Shown: positions 1 through 8,383 of the stretch, one piece after another
How the letters are laid out: each line of letters begins with the position of its first letter
Position numbering within the stretch: position 1 is the first letter of the stretch
DNA from: Mesorhizobium sp. B2-7-2
Lineage (GTDB): Bacteria > Pseudomonadota > Alphaproteobacteria > Rhizobiales > Rhizobiaceae
Length of the DNA stretch: 64,000 bases
Direction of reading: 5' to 3'
NCBI RefSeq assembly: GCF_006440775.1
Contig: NZ_VFTZ01000025.1
Coordinates: 24,375 to 88,374 of the forward strand
Program-made: the position numbers and the translations under genes
Notes under the pieces: model-generated
Told to the model about the DNA's origin: nothing
Database searches by the model: none
What the model saw: only the letters and a program-made list of their open reading frames with translations

Positions 1-213
1 GTCGGCGCCGTCGAGGGCAAGGGCGTGCCGGAAACCGTCGCGCGCATGGAAGTCGCGGTCAACCAGGGCGACTACGCCAAGGCGCTCGGCGAATATGACA
101 CGCTGCCTGATGCCGCGAAGACGGCCGGCGCCGACTTTGCCGGCAAACTGAAGGCGCGGCTGGAGGTCGAAAAGCAGCTCGAAACGCTGATTGCCGGCGC
201 GACGAAGGCTTAA
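1..213 (+). CDS. C-terminal part of a mitofilin-like (COG4223-type) protein, truncated by the window edge
   Basis: The reading frame is open from the first base and ends with TAA at 211-213, so only about 70 C-terminal residues are visible. They are Ala-, Lys- and Glu-rich and helical in character. In Rhizobiales a mitofilin/COG4223 protein, whose role in the haem cluster is unclear, normally sits between hemD and hemY. The name therefore rests mainly on position, because hemY starts 9 bp downstream. An ATG at 25 is internal and is not a convincing start. Confidence 0.6.
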   Translation, partial: VGAVEGKGVPETVARMEVAVNQGDYAKALGEYDTLPDAAKTAGADFAGKLKARLEVEKQLETLIAGATKA

Positions 214-222
214 GGAGACAAG

Positions 223-1785
223 ATGATCCGCCTCCTCGTCTTCCTCGCAGTCGTCTTCGCGCTCGGGCTCGGCTTTGCCTGGCTAGCGGACCGCCCGGGC
301 GATATGCTCGTCACCTTCAACGGCTACCAGTACCAGGTCACGCTGATGGTGGCGGCGGTGGCGATCGTCACCGTTGTGGCCGCGGTGATGATCGTCTGGT
401 GGCTGATCAAGTCGCTGTGGAACAGCCCCTACACGATCTCGCGATATTTCCGGGTGCGCCGCCGCGACCGTGGCTACCAAGCGCTGTCGACGGGCATGAT
501 CGCGGCCGGCGCCGGCGACGGCGCGCTGGCGCGCAAGAAGACCAAGGAGGCGGCAAAGCTGATCAATTCCGACCAGGAGCCGCTGATCAACCTGCTCGAC
601 GCGCAGGCCTCGCTGCTCGAAGGTGACCATGAAGGCGCGCGGGAGAAATTCGAGCGCATGCTCGACGATCCCGAAATGCGGCTGCTCGGCCTGCGCGGAC
701 TCTATCTGGAGGCCGAGCGCCTCGGCGACCGCAATGCCGCGCGTCACTATGCCGGCCGCGCCGCGGCGGTGGCGCCGCAGCTTGCCTGGGCGGCGGAATC
801 GACGCTGGAGGAACTCACCGAACGCGGCGACTGGGACGGCGCGCTGAAGCTGGTCGAGGCGCAGAAATCGACCAGGCAGATCGAGCGCGACGCCGCCAAC
901 CGCCGCCGCGCCGTGCTGCTCACTGCCAAGGCGCAGGCGCTGGTCGACAGCGACCCGAACGCGGCCCGCACTGCGGCGCTCGAAGCCAACAAGCTGGCGC
1001 CGGATTTCGCGCCGGCCGCGGTGATCGCCGCCGATCTGGTTATCCGGCAAAACGACGTGCGCAAGGGCTCCAAGATCCTGGAGGCCGCCTGGAAGGCCGA
1101 GCCGCACCCCGACATCGCCGAGCTCTATACACATGCCAGGCCGGGAGACGCCGTGCTCGACCGCCTCAACCGGGCGAAGAAGCTGCAGGAATTGAAGAGG
1201 AACCATGCCGAGTCGGCGATGGCCGTGGCGCGCGCAGCGCTCGATGCTCAGGATTTCGCCACCGCGCGGCGCGAGGCAGAGGCCGCGATCCGCATGGATC
1301 GTCGCGAGGGCGCCTATCTTCTGCTCGCCGATATCGAGGAGGCCGAGACCGGCGACCAGGGCAAGGTGCGGCAGCTGCTGTCGAAGGCGGTGCGCGCGCC
1401 GCGCGACCCGGCCTGGGTGGCGGACGGCGTCATCTCCGAGCGCTGGGCGCCGGTGTCGCCGGTCACCGGCAAGCTCGACGCCTTCACCTGGCGTGCGCCG
1501 ATGGAGCGGCTTGGCCAGCTGATCGACAGCGAGACCGATCTCCCGGTGCCGGCGATCGCAGCCGCGCCCGCGGCGGACGGCAAGGCGATCGACATCGTCG
1601 CCGATGCTCCGGCGCAAAAGCCGGCGCCGGCGAATGGCGGCGAGAAAGACATGGCGGTTGCCGATGCAGCCGGCGAGGCGCAAAGCATCGGGCAGGATTC
1701 GGAGCTGCCGCCTCTGCCGGATGATCCTGGCGTCACGCCGGAAGAAGAAGCGGAAAAATCGCCGCGCCGGTTTCGTTTGTTCTGA
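223..1785 (+). CDS. hemY: HemY-type haem biosynthesis protein (membrane-anchored, TPR-like)
   Basis: The 520-aa protein starts with two hydrophobic segments (about residues 1-20 and 40-62), followed by a long helical Ala/Arg-rich region with TPR-like pairs. This is the usual layout of the proteobacterial HemY N-terminal family. The C-terminus, from about residue 445, is low-complexity, acidic and Pro/Ala-rich, as often seen in rhizobial homologues. A GGAGAC ribosome site precedes the ATG. The gene follows the mitofilin-like gene, as in other alphaproteobacterial hem clusters. It is not the Gram-positive coproporphyrinogen oxidase also called HemY; its exact role in late haem synthesis is unsettled. 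Confidence 0.85.
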   Translation: MIRLLVFLAVVFALGLGFAWLADRPGDMLVTFNGYQYQVTLMVAAVAIVTVVAAVMIVWWLIKSLWNSPYTISRYFRVRRRDRGYQALSTGMIAAGAGDGALARKKTKEAAKLINSDQEPLINLLDAQASLLEGDHEGAREKFERMLDDPEMRLLGLRGLYLEAERLGDRNAARHYAGRAAAVAPQLAWAAESTLEELTERGDWDGALKLVEAQKSTRQIERDAANRRRAVLLTAKAQALVDSDPNAARTAALEANKLAPDFAPAAVIAADLVIRQNDVRKGSKILEAAWKAEPHPDIAELYTHARPGDAVLDRLNRAKKLQELKRNHAESAMAVARAALDAQDFATARREAEAAIRMDRREGAYLLLADIEEAETGDQGKVRQLLSKAVRAPRDPAWVADGVISERWAPVSPVTGKLDAFTWRAPMERLGQLIDSETDLPVPAIAAAPAADGKAIDIVADAPAQKPAPANGGEKDMAVADAAGEAQSIGQDSELPPLPDDPGVTPEEEAEKSPRRFRLF

Positions 1786-1829
1786 GGCTGTGTTCTGGGA
1801 CCGGTTTGGTGGGCAGGGAAAAAACATTG

Positions 1830-2309
1830 ATGTTCGAGCGCGTATTGTCGTTCCTGAGGGATCTGCCTGCCGGGCGCGAGGCCAAGCCGAGCGCCGACGA
1901 TCCGCGTGTCGCGGCTTCGGCGCTGCTTTATCATGTGATGAACGCCGACGGCGTGCGCCAGGACGTCGAATGGGAACGGTTCAAGCAGATCCTGGCCGAG
2001 ACCTATTCGGTGAGCGGCAAGGAGCTCGATGCGCTGGCGGCGGCCGGCGAGCGCGCCGACAATGAGGCGATCGACCTCTACGCCTTCACCCGCGTGCTCA
2101 AGCGCGACCTCGACGCCGAGGCGCGCAAGGCCTTCATCGGCCTGATGTGGGAAATCGTCTACGCCGACGGCGAGCTTGACGAGCTCGAGGACAACACGGT
2201 CTGGCGGGTCGCCGAGCTGATCGGCGTCGAGCGCCGCGACCGCATCGAGGCGCGCCGCAAGGCGGCGGCCGAGGTGCCCGGCGCGCGGGGCGAATCGAGC
2301 GACGAATAA
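1830..2309 (+). CDS. TerB-family (tellurite-resistance-like) small helical protein
   Basis: The all-helical protein of about 159 residues shows the TerB pattern: a first helix with YHVMNADG near residue 33 and a second acidic helix with WEIVYADGELDELE near residue 110, both typical of the metal-binding TerB fold. I use the ATG at 1830 because AGGGAA lies about 10 bases upstream; an in-frame TTG at 1806 is less likely. It follows hemY by 44 bp on the same strand, a common pairing in rhizobia. TerB-like domains occur in stress proteins, and a specific function cannot be read from the sequence. Confidence 0.7.
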   Translation: MFERVLSFLRDLPAGREAKPSADDPRVAASALLYHVMNADGVRQDVEWERFKQILAETYSVSGKELDALAAAGERADNEAIDLYAFTRVLKRDLDAEARKAFIGLMWEIVYADGELDELEDNTVWRVAELIGVERRDRIEARRKAAAEVPGARGESSDE

Positions 2310-2327
2310 CAGGATCCTTCCCCTTCC

Positions 2328-3044
2328 ATGCCACCCAGACCGAGGCCGAGACCAAAAATCCTGATCGTTCTGCATCAGGAGAATTCGAGCCCCGGCCGCG
2401 TCGGCCACATGCTCCTGGAACAAGGCTTCGACCTCGACATCCGCCGGCCGCCATTAGGTGACCAATTGCCCTGCACGCTGGACGGTCATGCAGGCGCGGT
2501 TATCTTCGGCGGTCCGATGAGCGCCAATGACGAGGACGAGTTCGTCCGCCGCGAGACCGATTGGCTGGAAATCCCGCTCAAGGAGAACCGGCCGTTCCTC
2601 GGCATCTGCCTTGGGGCGCAGATGCTCGCCAACCATCTCGGCGGCAAGGTCGAGGGCCATGGCGATGGCCTAGTCGAGATCGGCTGGTATCCGCTGAAGG
2701 CGACCGATGCCGGCAAGAAGCTGCTGCACTGGCCGGAGATGGTCTACCAGTTCCACCGCGAGGGCTTTTCGCTGCCCAAGGAAGCGACGCTGCTGGCGAC
2801 GGCGGAAACCTATCCCAACCAGGCGTTTCGTTACGGCGAGAATGCCTGGGGCATCCAGTTCCACGGCGAGCTGACAAGGGTGATGATGCAGCGCTGGGTG
2901 GTGCGCGGCGCGCATCGCTTCGAGTTGCCCGGCGCCCAGCCCGGCCGCGACCATCTCGGCGGCCGGCTGATCTGGGACATGCACCTCAAGCGCTGGCTGG
3001 ACGAGTTTTTGGGGCTGATTTTTGGTAGGCCGGCTGTGGGGTAG
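2328..3044 (+). CDS. Class I glutamine amidotransferase (GMP-synthase-like GATase domain)
   Basis: The 238-aa single-domain protein carries the nucleophile elbow GICLGAQM (Cys near residue 90) and a later histidine in GIQFHGE, with the Glu two residues after the His, giving the Cys-His-Glu triad. No synthase domain is attached, so it belongs to the stand-alone GATase group often annotated as GMP synthase-like or gamma-glutamyl hydrolases. The acceptor substrate is unknown. The 18-bp gap after the TerB-like gene suggests co-transcription. Confidence 0.8.
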   Translation: MPPRPRPRPKILIVLHQENSSPGRVGHMLLEQGFDLDIRRPPLGDQLPCTLDGHAGAVIFGGPMSANDEDEFVRRETDWLEIPLKENRPFLGICLGAQMLANHLGGKVEGHGDGLVEIGWYPLKATDAGKKLLHWPEMVYQFHREGFSLPKEATLLATAETYPNQAFRYGENAWGIQFHGELTRVMMQRWVVRGAHRFELPGAQPGRDHLGGRLIWDMHLKRWLDEFLGLIFGRPAVG

Positions 3045-3171
3045 GGCGAAGGCGATTGCCATGAACGGCCGAGCTTGCCCAGAAGAGAGAAATGTCAGGT
3101 GAGTCAGATTGCCGTCTTGGCTTGGAGGAGAACCTCCGGCAAAACATAAGTTGGGGAGTAACCATGCCGCT

Positions 3172-3768
3172 ATGACAAAGTTGGGAACGACAGACGCAGA
3201 CATCCGCTCTGCGCTACACGCAAAACGATTGCGACGCGCCAAATCTCATCCCGACACGCTCGTGATCGACGAACTTGGCTTGGTGCATGCCCGGAGCCGC
3301 ATCGACGTGGCTGTCATTAACGGCTGTATTCATGGCTATGAAATCAAGAGCGCGAGGGACACACTCGACCGGTTCGCGACCCAGATCGATATCTATCGCC
3401 AGACGCTGCAGAAGCTCACACTCGTCACTGCGCCGAAGCATGTTGCAGGTATCATGAGCCGCGCTCCCGAATGGTGCGGCGTGATCGCGGCGGAGCAAGG
3501 ACCAAGGGGTGGTGTCAGCTTTCATGTATTGAGGAACCCCGCCGCCAATCCTGACATCGATCCGGTCATGATGGCGCATCTTCTCTGGCGGAATGAAGTC
3601 ATCGAACTCTTAGGCCAAGCCGGATGTGCGCCGAAGGACCTCCGACGGCCAAGAAGGCAGCTTTACGAAATGCTTTGTGAGTCCATGACGCTTCGCGAGA
3701 TTACTGCTTCCATTCGCACTTTCATGGTGCGCCGCCAGAAATGGAGAGATCGTCCAGCACATGTGTGA
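3172..3768 (+). CDS. sce7726-family protein, candidate nuclease-like accessory protein
   Basis: The protein has 198 residues when started at ATG 3172, which is preceded by GGGGAG; an ATG at 3164 runs into a stop after two codons. It matches what I recall of the sce7726 family: an N-terminal helical part, then a segment with DELG, RIDVAVI, GYEIKSARDTLDR and ATQIDIYRQ. The pattern D...V....G.EIKS....R...Q...Y is compatible with a PD-(D/E)xK nuclease core (acidic residue, then E-x-K), but that is inference. It converges on the beta-family gene and overlaps its 3' end by 47 bp. It is less GC-rich than its flanks, as expected for accessory DNA. Confidence 0.65.
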   Translation: MTKLGTTDADIRSALHAKRLRRAKSHPDTLVIDELGLVHARSRIDVAVINGCIHGYEIKSARDTLDRFATQIDIYRQTLQKLTLVTAPKHVAGIMSRAPEWCGVIAAEQGPRGGVSFHVLRNPAANPDIDPVMMAHLLWRNEVIELLGQAGCAPKDLRRPRRQLYEMLCESMTLREITASIRTFMVRRQKWRDRPAHV

Positions 3769-4807
3769 TGTGGTGGTTGATCGTAACGAACTTCCACCAA
3801 GGCTGATTGCTAGGCTTTGCCGTCCGCGCCGCACATTTGGCGATGTAGTCATCGCCGCTTGAGAAACCCGCTCCACTAAACTTGCCGGATGCCACGATAG
3901 AAGCACAGTGGTCGTGCATCTGCCCCGGATTGTCTCGGAACGCCCCGCCTTTGCGGACCTCCCATGCCGCCGACGTCGTATAGACAAGCTTGCCGGCCGA
4001 TTTGATTTTGCGCATGTCCACCGGTGTGAATTCCGGATGGACGATTGTGTAGTCGCCGTAATTGGGCTGCCGCATGCCGGGAGGCAGCTTGCCGAGCAAC
4101 GTTTGATAAAAGAGCCAGTCATGGCGAGAGAGCTGGTCGGCGCCCTTGGCAACATCCTTGAACGTCTCGGGAATCGCCGTACCGATGACGACGAAATTGC
4201 GGAAGGTATGCAGATCACCTAGCTTTTGCATGGCCGCAATCAGCGCGCCTGCGAAAGCGTTATAGGGCTCAAAATTCGGCGCGCCGAGATCGATAACGAG
4301 GTCAACTTCGTTGAGCGATAGACCGAGTGCCCCGGTCAACGCCTCAATGCGCATGCGTGCATCCGACTTCATCAGGTCTTCCAGCCGGACTGCGACGGCC
4401 GCTCCATGCCCGTCGGTCGCAACAATCCCCGCAACGGATGCGACCATGGGTGGGGAGGCATCGAGGGGGACGGCCGGAATCGCACTCGCCTGGAATGCCC
4501 TCAGGGCTTCGAACGCGTATGTGAATATGTCGCGGCCGTCCCCCATCGGCTTCCCGGAAATACTTGGATGCACGCCGACCCACGCGGGCCGCTGCCCCCA
4601 CTTGGCATTGAACCGGGCGGCAAACGGATGGACGTGTTCCTGAACCGTTTTCTTCGGCTGCCACAATTCGAAATCGAATTCGACTTCCGGAATGGTGACA
4701 TAGGGGACGGTTCGGTCCTTCGCAGCAGCGGAAAGGCGGGCAAGCGCCTGGTATTCGCCCTGACGCCACCGCAGCGCCGGAACATACATGTCCTTAGTCA
4801 AGATCAT
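3722..4807 (-). CDS. T4 beta-protein family protein
   Basis: The 361-aa protein begins MILTKDMYVPALRWRQGEYQAL, the typical opening of the phage T4 beta-protein family, where a conserved YVP...KxGE...AL stretch leads a TIM-barrel-like domain. Other family-like motifs are VDLVIDLGA near residue 170, VVIGTAIPE near 208, and a C-terminal W-K-F-V-T-INHH segment. It is the last gene of an overlapping operon; its start overlaps the HTH-peptidase gene by 14 bp. Homologues occur in phages and bacterial accessory regions, often near sce7726-type genes. Its biochemical function is unknown. Confidence 0.65.
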   Translation of the reverse strand: MILTKDMYVPALRWRQGEYQALARLSAAAKDRTVPYVTIPEVEFDFELWQPKKTVQEHVHPFAARFNAKWGQRPAWVGVHPSISGKPMGDGRDIFTYAFEALRAFQASAIPAVPLDASPPMVASVAGIVATDGHGAAVAVRLEDLMKSDARMRIEALTGALGLSLNEVDLVIDLGAPNFEPYNAFAGALIAAMQKLGDLHTFRNFVVIGTAIPETFKDVAKGADQLSRHDWLFYQTLLGKLPPGMRQPNYGDYTIVHPEFTPVDMRKIKSAGKLVYTTSAAWEVRKGGAFRDNPGQMHDHCASIVASGKFSGAGFSSGDDYIAKCAARTAKPSNQPWWKFVTINHHITHVLDDLSISGGAP

Positions 4808-6071
4808 CGCTCGCCTCCTCTAGCTGCGAGCGCACCTGATCCCGACCAACCAGATCATTCAGGATGGTGTAGTTACCGCGCTCCTTCCTGATGCGCCCCG
4901 CGATGATGCTCGGATCGATGCCGATCGTCTCCGCGTCGATCTTCACCGCCTCCTCCGAAAGGGCGAAGCGGGACAAACACTGATCCCACAATGCTTCAGG
5001 TATCAGTGCATCGAGCGCGAATTTGTCAGCCTCCGCTTCGATCGCATCACCATCATTGCCGCCTTCCTCGTCGAAGAAGTCGAAGCGCAAACCGTCGAAG
5101 AGATGCAGGAAAACGTGACCGAGCTCGTGCAACAGTACAAACCAGAAATTGTCCAGACGGTCATAGCGTAGCGTAAGTCCTACAACCGGCGTCTCTCCGT
5201 CGGCGAGCATGGCCGCGCCGTCGAGATAGGAGCCCGGAAGGTGCGGCTCGACGACGAGGACGATGCCTTTCTCAGCCAGCAGATCGCGGGCACGCTTTGG
5301 CCCATCCTTCCGTTTCGTGAGGCCTACCAACTCAGACAGCCACCGGTCATCAAGTTCGAAGGTTGCAATCTCTTCTGCTTCAATCTTGCTACGCGCCCGT
5401 TCCAAAATACGCGCCTGCCACGCGAGGAGGGCGTATTCGTTCGGCACATTTCCGCTGCGCATCTTCTTGCGGTGATACGCCGTCGCAAATTGCGGTCCCG
5501 CCGCATGCAGGAAATATTCCTTCACGCGCTCGACCGGGTTTGCACCGCGTGGCAGATCAAACCACTTTCGTTTGATCATCTCCCTGTAGGGGAATTGACC
5601 CCAGACGATGCCATCGGCATCGCCCCACGCGAACACCGATCCACCAGCCTGCTTCGGCCCCTCAAAACTTCCTGACGCCTTCACTCCGAGCGCTTTCGAA
5701 ACCTCGATCAGGCGAGCAAGGCTTGCGCCCATGTAGTCGGTCGCCTCGTAGCGCTGCACCTGTTGCGGCTTCATGCCAAGTTTTTCGGCGAGGTCCGTCT
5801 GACTCATGCCGGAGGCAATTCGTGCCTGCACCAGCACGCGCGGCAATTCTTCCAGCGCGTAGGCTTTCGAAAACGAGACCTGGCCGGATTTCAGCAGATC
5901 GTATTCGGTAAGCTCGGCCTCGATATCTGCGATCTGGCTTTTAAGCCCATCGATCTCTGCTTGCTTGAGCCACGCCTGATCCGATGCGCGCGCCGCCGCA
6001 GCGGCAAGCGCGTCTTGCAACTTCGCTAGTTGCGCACCCGATACGCCGTACTGTTTGTCGCTGTAAATCAT
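4794..6071 (-). CDS. XRE-family HTH regulator fused to an ImmA/IrrE-type (M78) metallopeptidase
   Basis: I use the ATG at 6071, preceded by GGAAGG, which gives 425 aa. Residues 14-55 form a likely coiled coil. Residues 78-130 are an XRE helix-turn-helix (ASGMSQTDLAEKLG). The C-terminal half has the zinc peptidase motif HELGH (His315, Glu316, His319) with acidic residues downstream (EAEADKFALDAL). HTH-ImmA fusions act as repressors cleaved or regulated by their own peptidase domain and as antitoxin-like partners in HigA-type and phage repressor systems. It is translationally coupled to the gene upstream (ATGA at 6068-6071) and overlaps the beta-family gene. It probably binds the palindrome at 6550-6569. 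Confidence 0.8.
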   Translation of the reverse strand: MIYSDKQYGVSGAQLAKLQDALAAAAARASDQAWLKQAEIDGLKSQIADIEAELTEYDLLKSGQVSFSKAYALEELPRVLVQARIASGMSQTDLAEKLGMKPQQVQRYEATDYMGASLARLIEVSKALGVKASGSFEGPKQAGGSVFAWGDADGIVWGQFPYREMIKRKWFDLPRGANPVERVKEYFLHAAGPQFATAYHRKKMRSGNVPNEYALLAWQARILERARSKIEAEEIATFELDDRWLSELVGLTKRKDGPKRARDLLAEKGIVLVVEPHLPGSYLDGAAMLADGETPVVGLTLRYDRLDNFWFVLLHELGHVFLHLFDGLRFDFFDEEGGNDGDAIEAEADKFALDALIPEALWDQCLSRFALSEEAVKIDAETIGIDPSIIAGRIRKERGNYTILNDLVGRDQVRSQLEEASDDLD

Positions 6072-6547
6072 GGCTGCACCTTCCCGGAGAGAAGCGGATC
6101 GGCCGAAAGCGGAATGGAGACGATCCCTTTCTGTTTTCCTGTGAAACGATCCAGTTGAAAGAAATCGACGAATGCCTGCCCGACATCCACGCACATCAAT
6201 GAGGACGGAAAGAACTCACCCTTGAATGCCGCTTTCTGCGCTGCTCGACCGTTCGCAAATTCAAGGAACACGGGATCAAGCTTAGCTCGATCGACCCCAG
6301 TAGGATTCCAGCATGCGTCGAAGTCGCCGGGCCTCGGCTTTCCGGTCACATAGCTGCCGTCGAGATAGATCGCCGGACATCCAGCTGACCGTAGCTTTCT
6401 ACAGGCAAGAACGAGGCCGTCGAAAAGCTCGCGCCGCCAAGCATTCGTTGCGAAGGCAGCCGCCACATCCTCCAAACTCGCCGCGTGCGACCCTGGGGGC
6501 AGAACGGTCCACGGCGAGCCGGACAATGGGATGAGGGCAGGAATCAT
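6068..6547 (-). CDS. Nucleotidyltransferase-like protein (DUF6932-type)
   Basis: The 159-aa protein contains YLDGSYVTGKPRPGDFDACW. Gly64-Ser65 followed by Asp75-x-Asp77 fits the GSx9DxD active-site pattern of minimal nucleotidyltransferases. I believe this is the DUF6932 type, but I cannot confirm that. The ATG at 6547 lies two bases after a perfect 8+8 palindrome, so the transcript may be short-leadered or leaderless. It is the first gene of the three-gene overlapping operon. Nucleotidyltransferases next to HTH proteins are common in toxin-antitoxin and abortive-infection modules, so an effector that nucleotidylates a cell target is a plausible but untested role. Confidence 0.6.
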   Translation of the reverse strand: MIPALIPLSGSPWTVLPPGSHAASLEDVAAAFATNAWRRELFDGLVLACRKLRSAGCPAIYLDGSYVTGKPRPGDFDACWNPTGVDRAKLDPVFLEFANGRAAQKAAFKGEFFPSSLMCVDVGQAFVDFFQLDRFTGKQKGIVSIPLSADPLLSGKVQP

Positions 6548-6549
6548 GC

Positions 6550-6569
6550 TTACAACAATAATGTTGTAA
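6550..6569 (-). promoter_or_regulatory. Perfect palindromic operator candidate at the head of the NTase/HTH-ImmA/beta operon
   Basis: TTACAACA-ATAA-TGTTGTAA is a perfect inverted repeat with 8-bp arms and a 4-bp spacer, ending two bases upstream of the first start codon of the operon. It is strikingly AT-rich compared with its surroundings. XRE-type regulators bind dyads of this size and often repress their own operon, so autoregulation by the second gene is the simplest reading. Confidence 0.65.
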
Positions 6570-6668
6570 TTGCAGAAACGCAAGGCCGGGAAGGTTTCGA
6601 GTCTCGCCGGTATCGACGAGCGGCGAATCTGTGCTAAGGCGCCGCCCGACCAATTGAAGGAAGACACC

Positions 6669-6899
6669 GTGAACGAACTGACCTTGGCCGAGGCGACCGA
6701 AAATATCTATGCCTCACTCCGAGCCGACAATGCCGACCTCGATGCGCATATCGCGGCACTCAAGGCGGCGCTGGCACGGGAGGGGAAGAAACAGGCGGTG
6801 TTCGATCCGGCCAGGCTGGTGCAGAACAACCGCGCCGGCCGCAAGTTGATGCAGGCCTATTTTCGCCAGCGCGGCGTCAGCGTGAGCTTTTCGGAGTAG
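6669..6899 (+). CDS. Conserved small hypothetical protein
   Basis: The 76-aa soluble protein starts at GTG 6669, which has AAGGAAG seven bases upstream and no better ATG nearby. It has an acidic N-terminal helix and a basic C-terminus (NNRAGRKLMQAYFRQRGV). I do not recognise a domain, although small proteins with the C-terminal RKLMQAYFRQRGV-like ending are common in rhizobia. Its return to high-GC codon use marks the end of the accessory block on its left. Confidence 0.65.
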   Translation: MNELTLAEATENIYASLRADNADLDAHIAALKAALAREGKKQAVFDPARLVQNNRAGRKLMQAYFRQRGVSVSFSE

Positions 6900-6985
6900 A
6901 TTTGCTCGCGCCCCTGCCTCGCTGGGCGACGGCGCGGTGAGATTGGCCTGAACGTCGGATCCAGCGGCTTGGATCAAGAACGCGA

Positions 6986-8224
6986 TCAGTTGCGGCTGTT
7001 GAGATGCCGCACCTGGCGCAGCGCGGGGAACAGATAGGCCCATAGGCCGGCGACGGCTATGGCGCCGATGCCGCCGATCACCACCGCGGGGACCGTGCCG
7101 ATCAGCGCCGCCATGGTGCCGGCGCGGAACTCGCCGACCTCGTTGGAGGCGCCGACGAAGACCTGGTTGACGGCGTTGACGCGGCCGCGCACCTCGTCCG
7201 GTGTCCAGAGCTGGATCAGCGTCTCGCGGATATAGACGCTGAACATGTCGGTGGCGCCGAGCAGAGCGAGCGCCGCGATCGACAGCCAGGTGATGGTCGA
7301 GACGCCGAACAGCACCGTGAAGGCGCCGAACAAAGCGACGAAGCCCAGCATGATCTTGCCGGCATGGTTGCGGATCGGGTGGCCGGCGAGCCAGACGGCG
7401 ACGCAGATGGCGCCGATGCCAGGCGCCGAGCGCAGCAGGCCAAGTCCCCAGGGGCCAAGCTGGAGGATATCGCGCGCATAGACCGGCAGCAGCGCCGAGG
7501 CGCCCGACAGGAGCACGGCGAACAAGTCGAGCGAGATCGCGCCGAGCACGATCTTCTCGCCCCAGATATAGCCGAAGCCGGCAAACAGCGTCTGCATCGT
7601 CGGCTTGTCGGTGGCCGTCTGCTGGGCGGGCTTCGGGATGGTGAAGATGAGCAGCCCGGCAGCGAGCATCAGGACCGCGGCGGTGGCGTAGGCGACTTCC
7701 GCCGACACGCCGTAGAGCAGGCCGCCGGCGACCGGGCCGACGATGGTCGCCGTCTGCCAGGCCGACGAATTCCAGGCGATCGCGTTGGCGAAATCTTCCT
7801 GCGGGACGAGATTGGCGAACAGCGAGGACGAGGCGGGGCCGTAGAAGGCGCGGGCAATGCCGAACATCACCAGCACGGCAAAGATCGGCAGCGGGCTGGT
7901 CAGGCCGCGCAGCGTTAAAAGCAGCAGGGCCAAGGCGCAGCCGGCCTCGACCAAAGTCGACAAGGTCATGATCAGGCGGCGGCCGAAGCGGTCGGCGACG
8001 ACGCCGGTGACCAGGACCAGGAGCAGCGAGGGCAGGAACTGGACGATGCCGACAATGCCGAGGTCGAACGGATCGCGCGTCAAATCATAGACTTGCCAGC
8101 CGACGGCGACCGAGACGATCATGGTGGCGAAGGTGGTGAGAAAGCGCGCCGTCCAATAGCTGAGGAACGGGCGGTGCCGAAATGCGGCGTAACGCTGGTC
8201 TGGTGACGTTGCTTCGACGGTCAT
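6986..8224 (-). CDS. MFS transporter (MFS_3/EntS-like exporter)
   Basis: The protein has 412 aa from ATG 8224. It has about 12 hydrophobic segments and the MFS signature GVVADRFGRRLIM between TM2 and TM3 (near residue 65). The opening FRHRPFLSYWTARFLTTFATMIVSVAVGWQVYDLT is typical of the MFS_3 group that includes the enterobactin exporter EntS, and many are annotated as transmembrane secretion effectors. The substrate cannot be told. It is monocistronic, with convergent or divergent neighbours. Confidence 0.8.
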   Translation of the reverse strand: MTVEATSPDQRYAAFRHRPFLSYWTARFLTTFATMIVSVAVGWQVYDLTRDPFDLGIVGIVQFLPSLLLVLVTGVVADRFGRRLIMTLSTLVEAGCALALLLLTLRGLTSPLPIFAVLVMFGIARAFYGPASSSLFANLVPQEDFANAIAWNSSAWQTATIVGPVAGGLLYGVSAEVAYATAAVLMLAAGLLIFTIPKPAQQTATDKPTMQTLFAGFGYIWGEKIVLGAISLDLFAVLLSGASALLPVYARDILQLGPWGLGLLRSAPGIGAICVAVWLAGHPIRNHAGKIMLGFVALFGAFTVLFGVSTITWLSIAALALLGATDMFSVYIRETLIQLWTPDEVRGRVNAVNQVFVGASNEVGEFRAGTMAALIGTVPAVVIGGIGAIAVAGLWAYLFPALRQVRHLNSRN

Positions 8225-8383
8225 GATCAGAGGGCCCCTTTGCGACAATGGCCGGCGGGGGCACTTCCACGGTGGGCGCTGGTCCGGCCGCAACCCTTTA
8301 GCCCAGTTCGTCTTGCCATGCGCGCAAAAAATCAGCCCTGGCGCGAAGAAAATCGGAAATTCCCTGCCCTGGTGAGGGGGCGT

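Noticed and set aside
283..1827. Long open frame on the minus strand opposite hemY
   Set aside because: High-GC DNA gives long antisense frames. It lacks a ribosome site and the product is Arg/His-rich with no fold-like pattern, whereas the plus-strand gene is clear.
3109..3171. Upstream extension of the sce7726-type gene
   Set aside because: ATG 3172 has GGGGAG upstream. The extension adds residues without family-like pattern.
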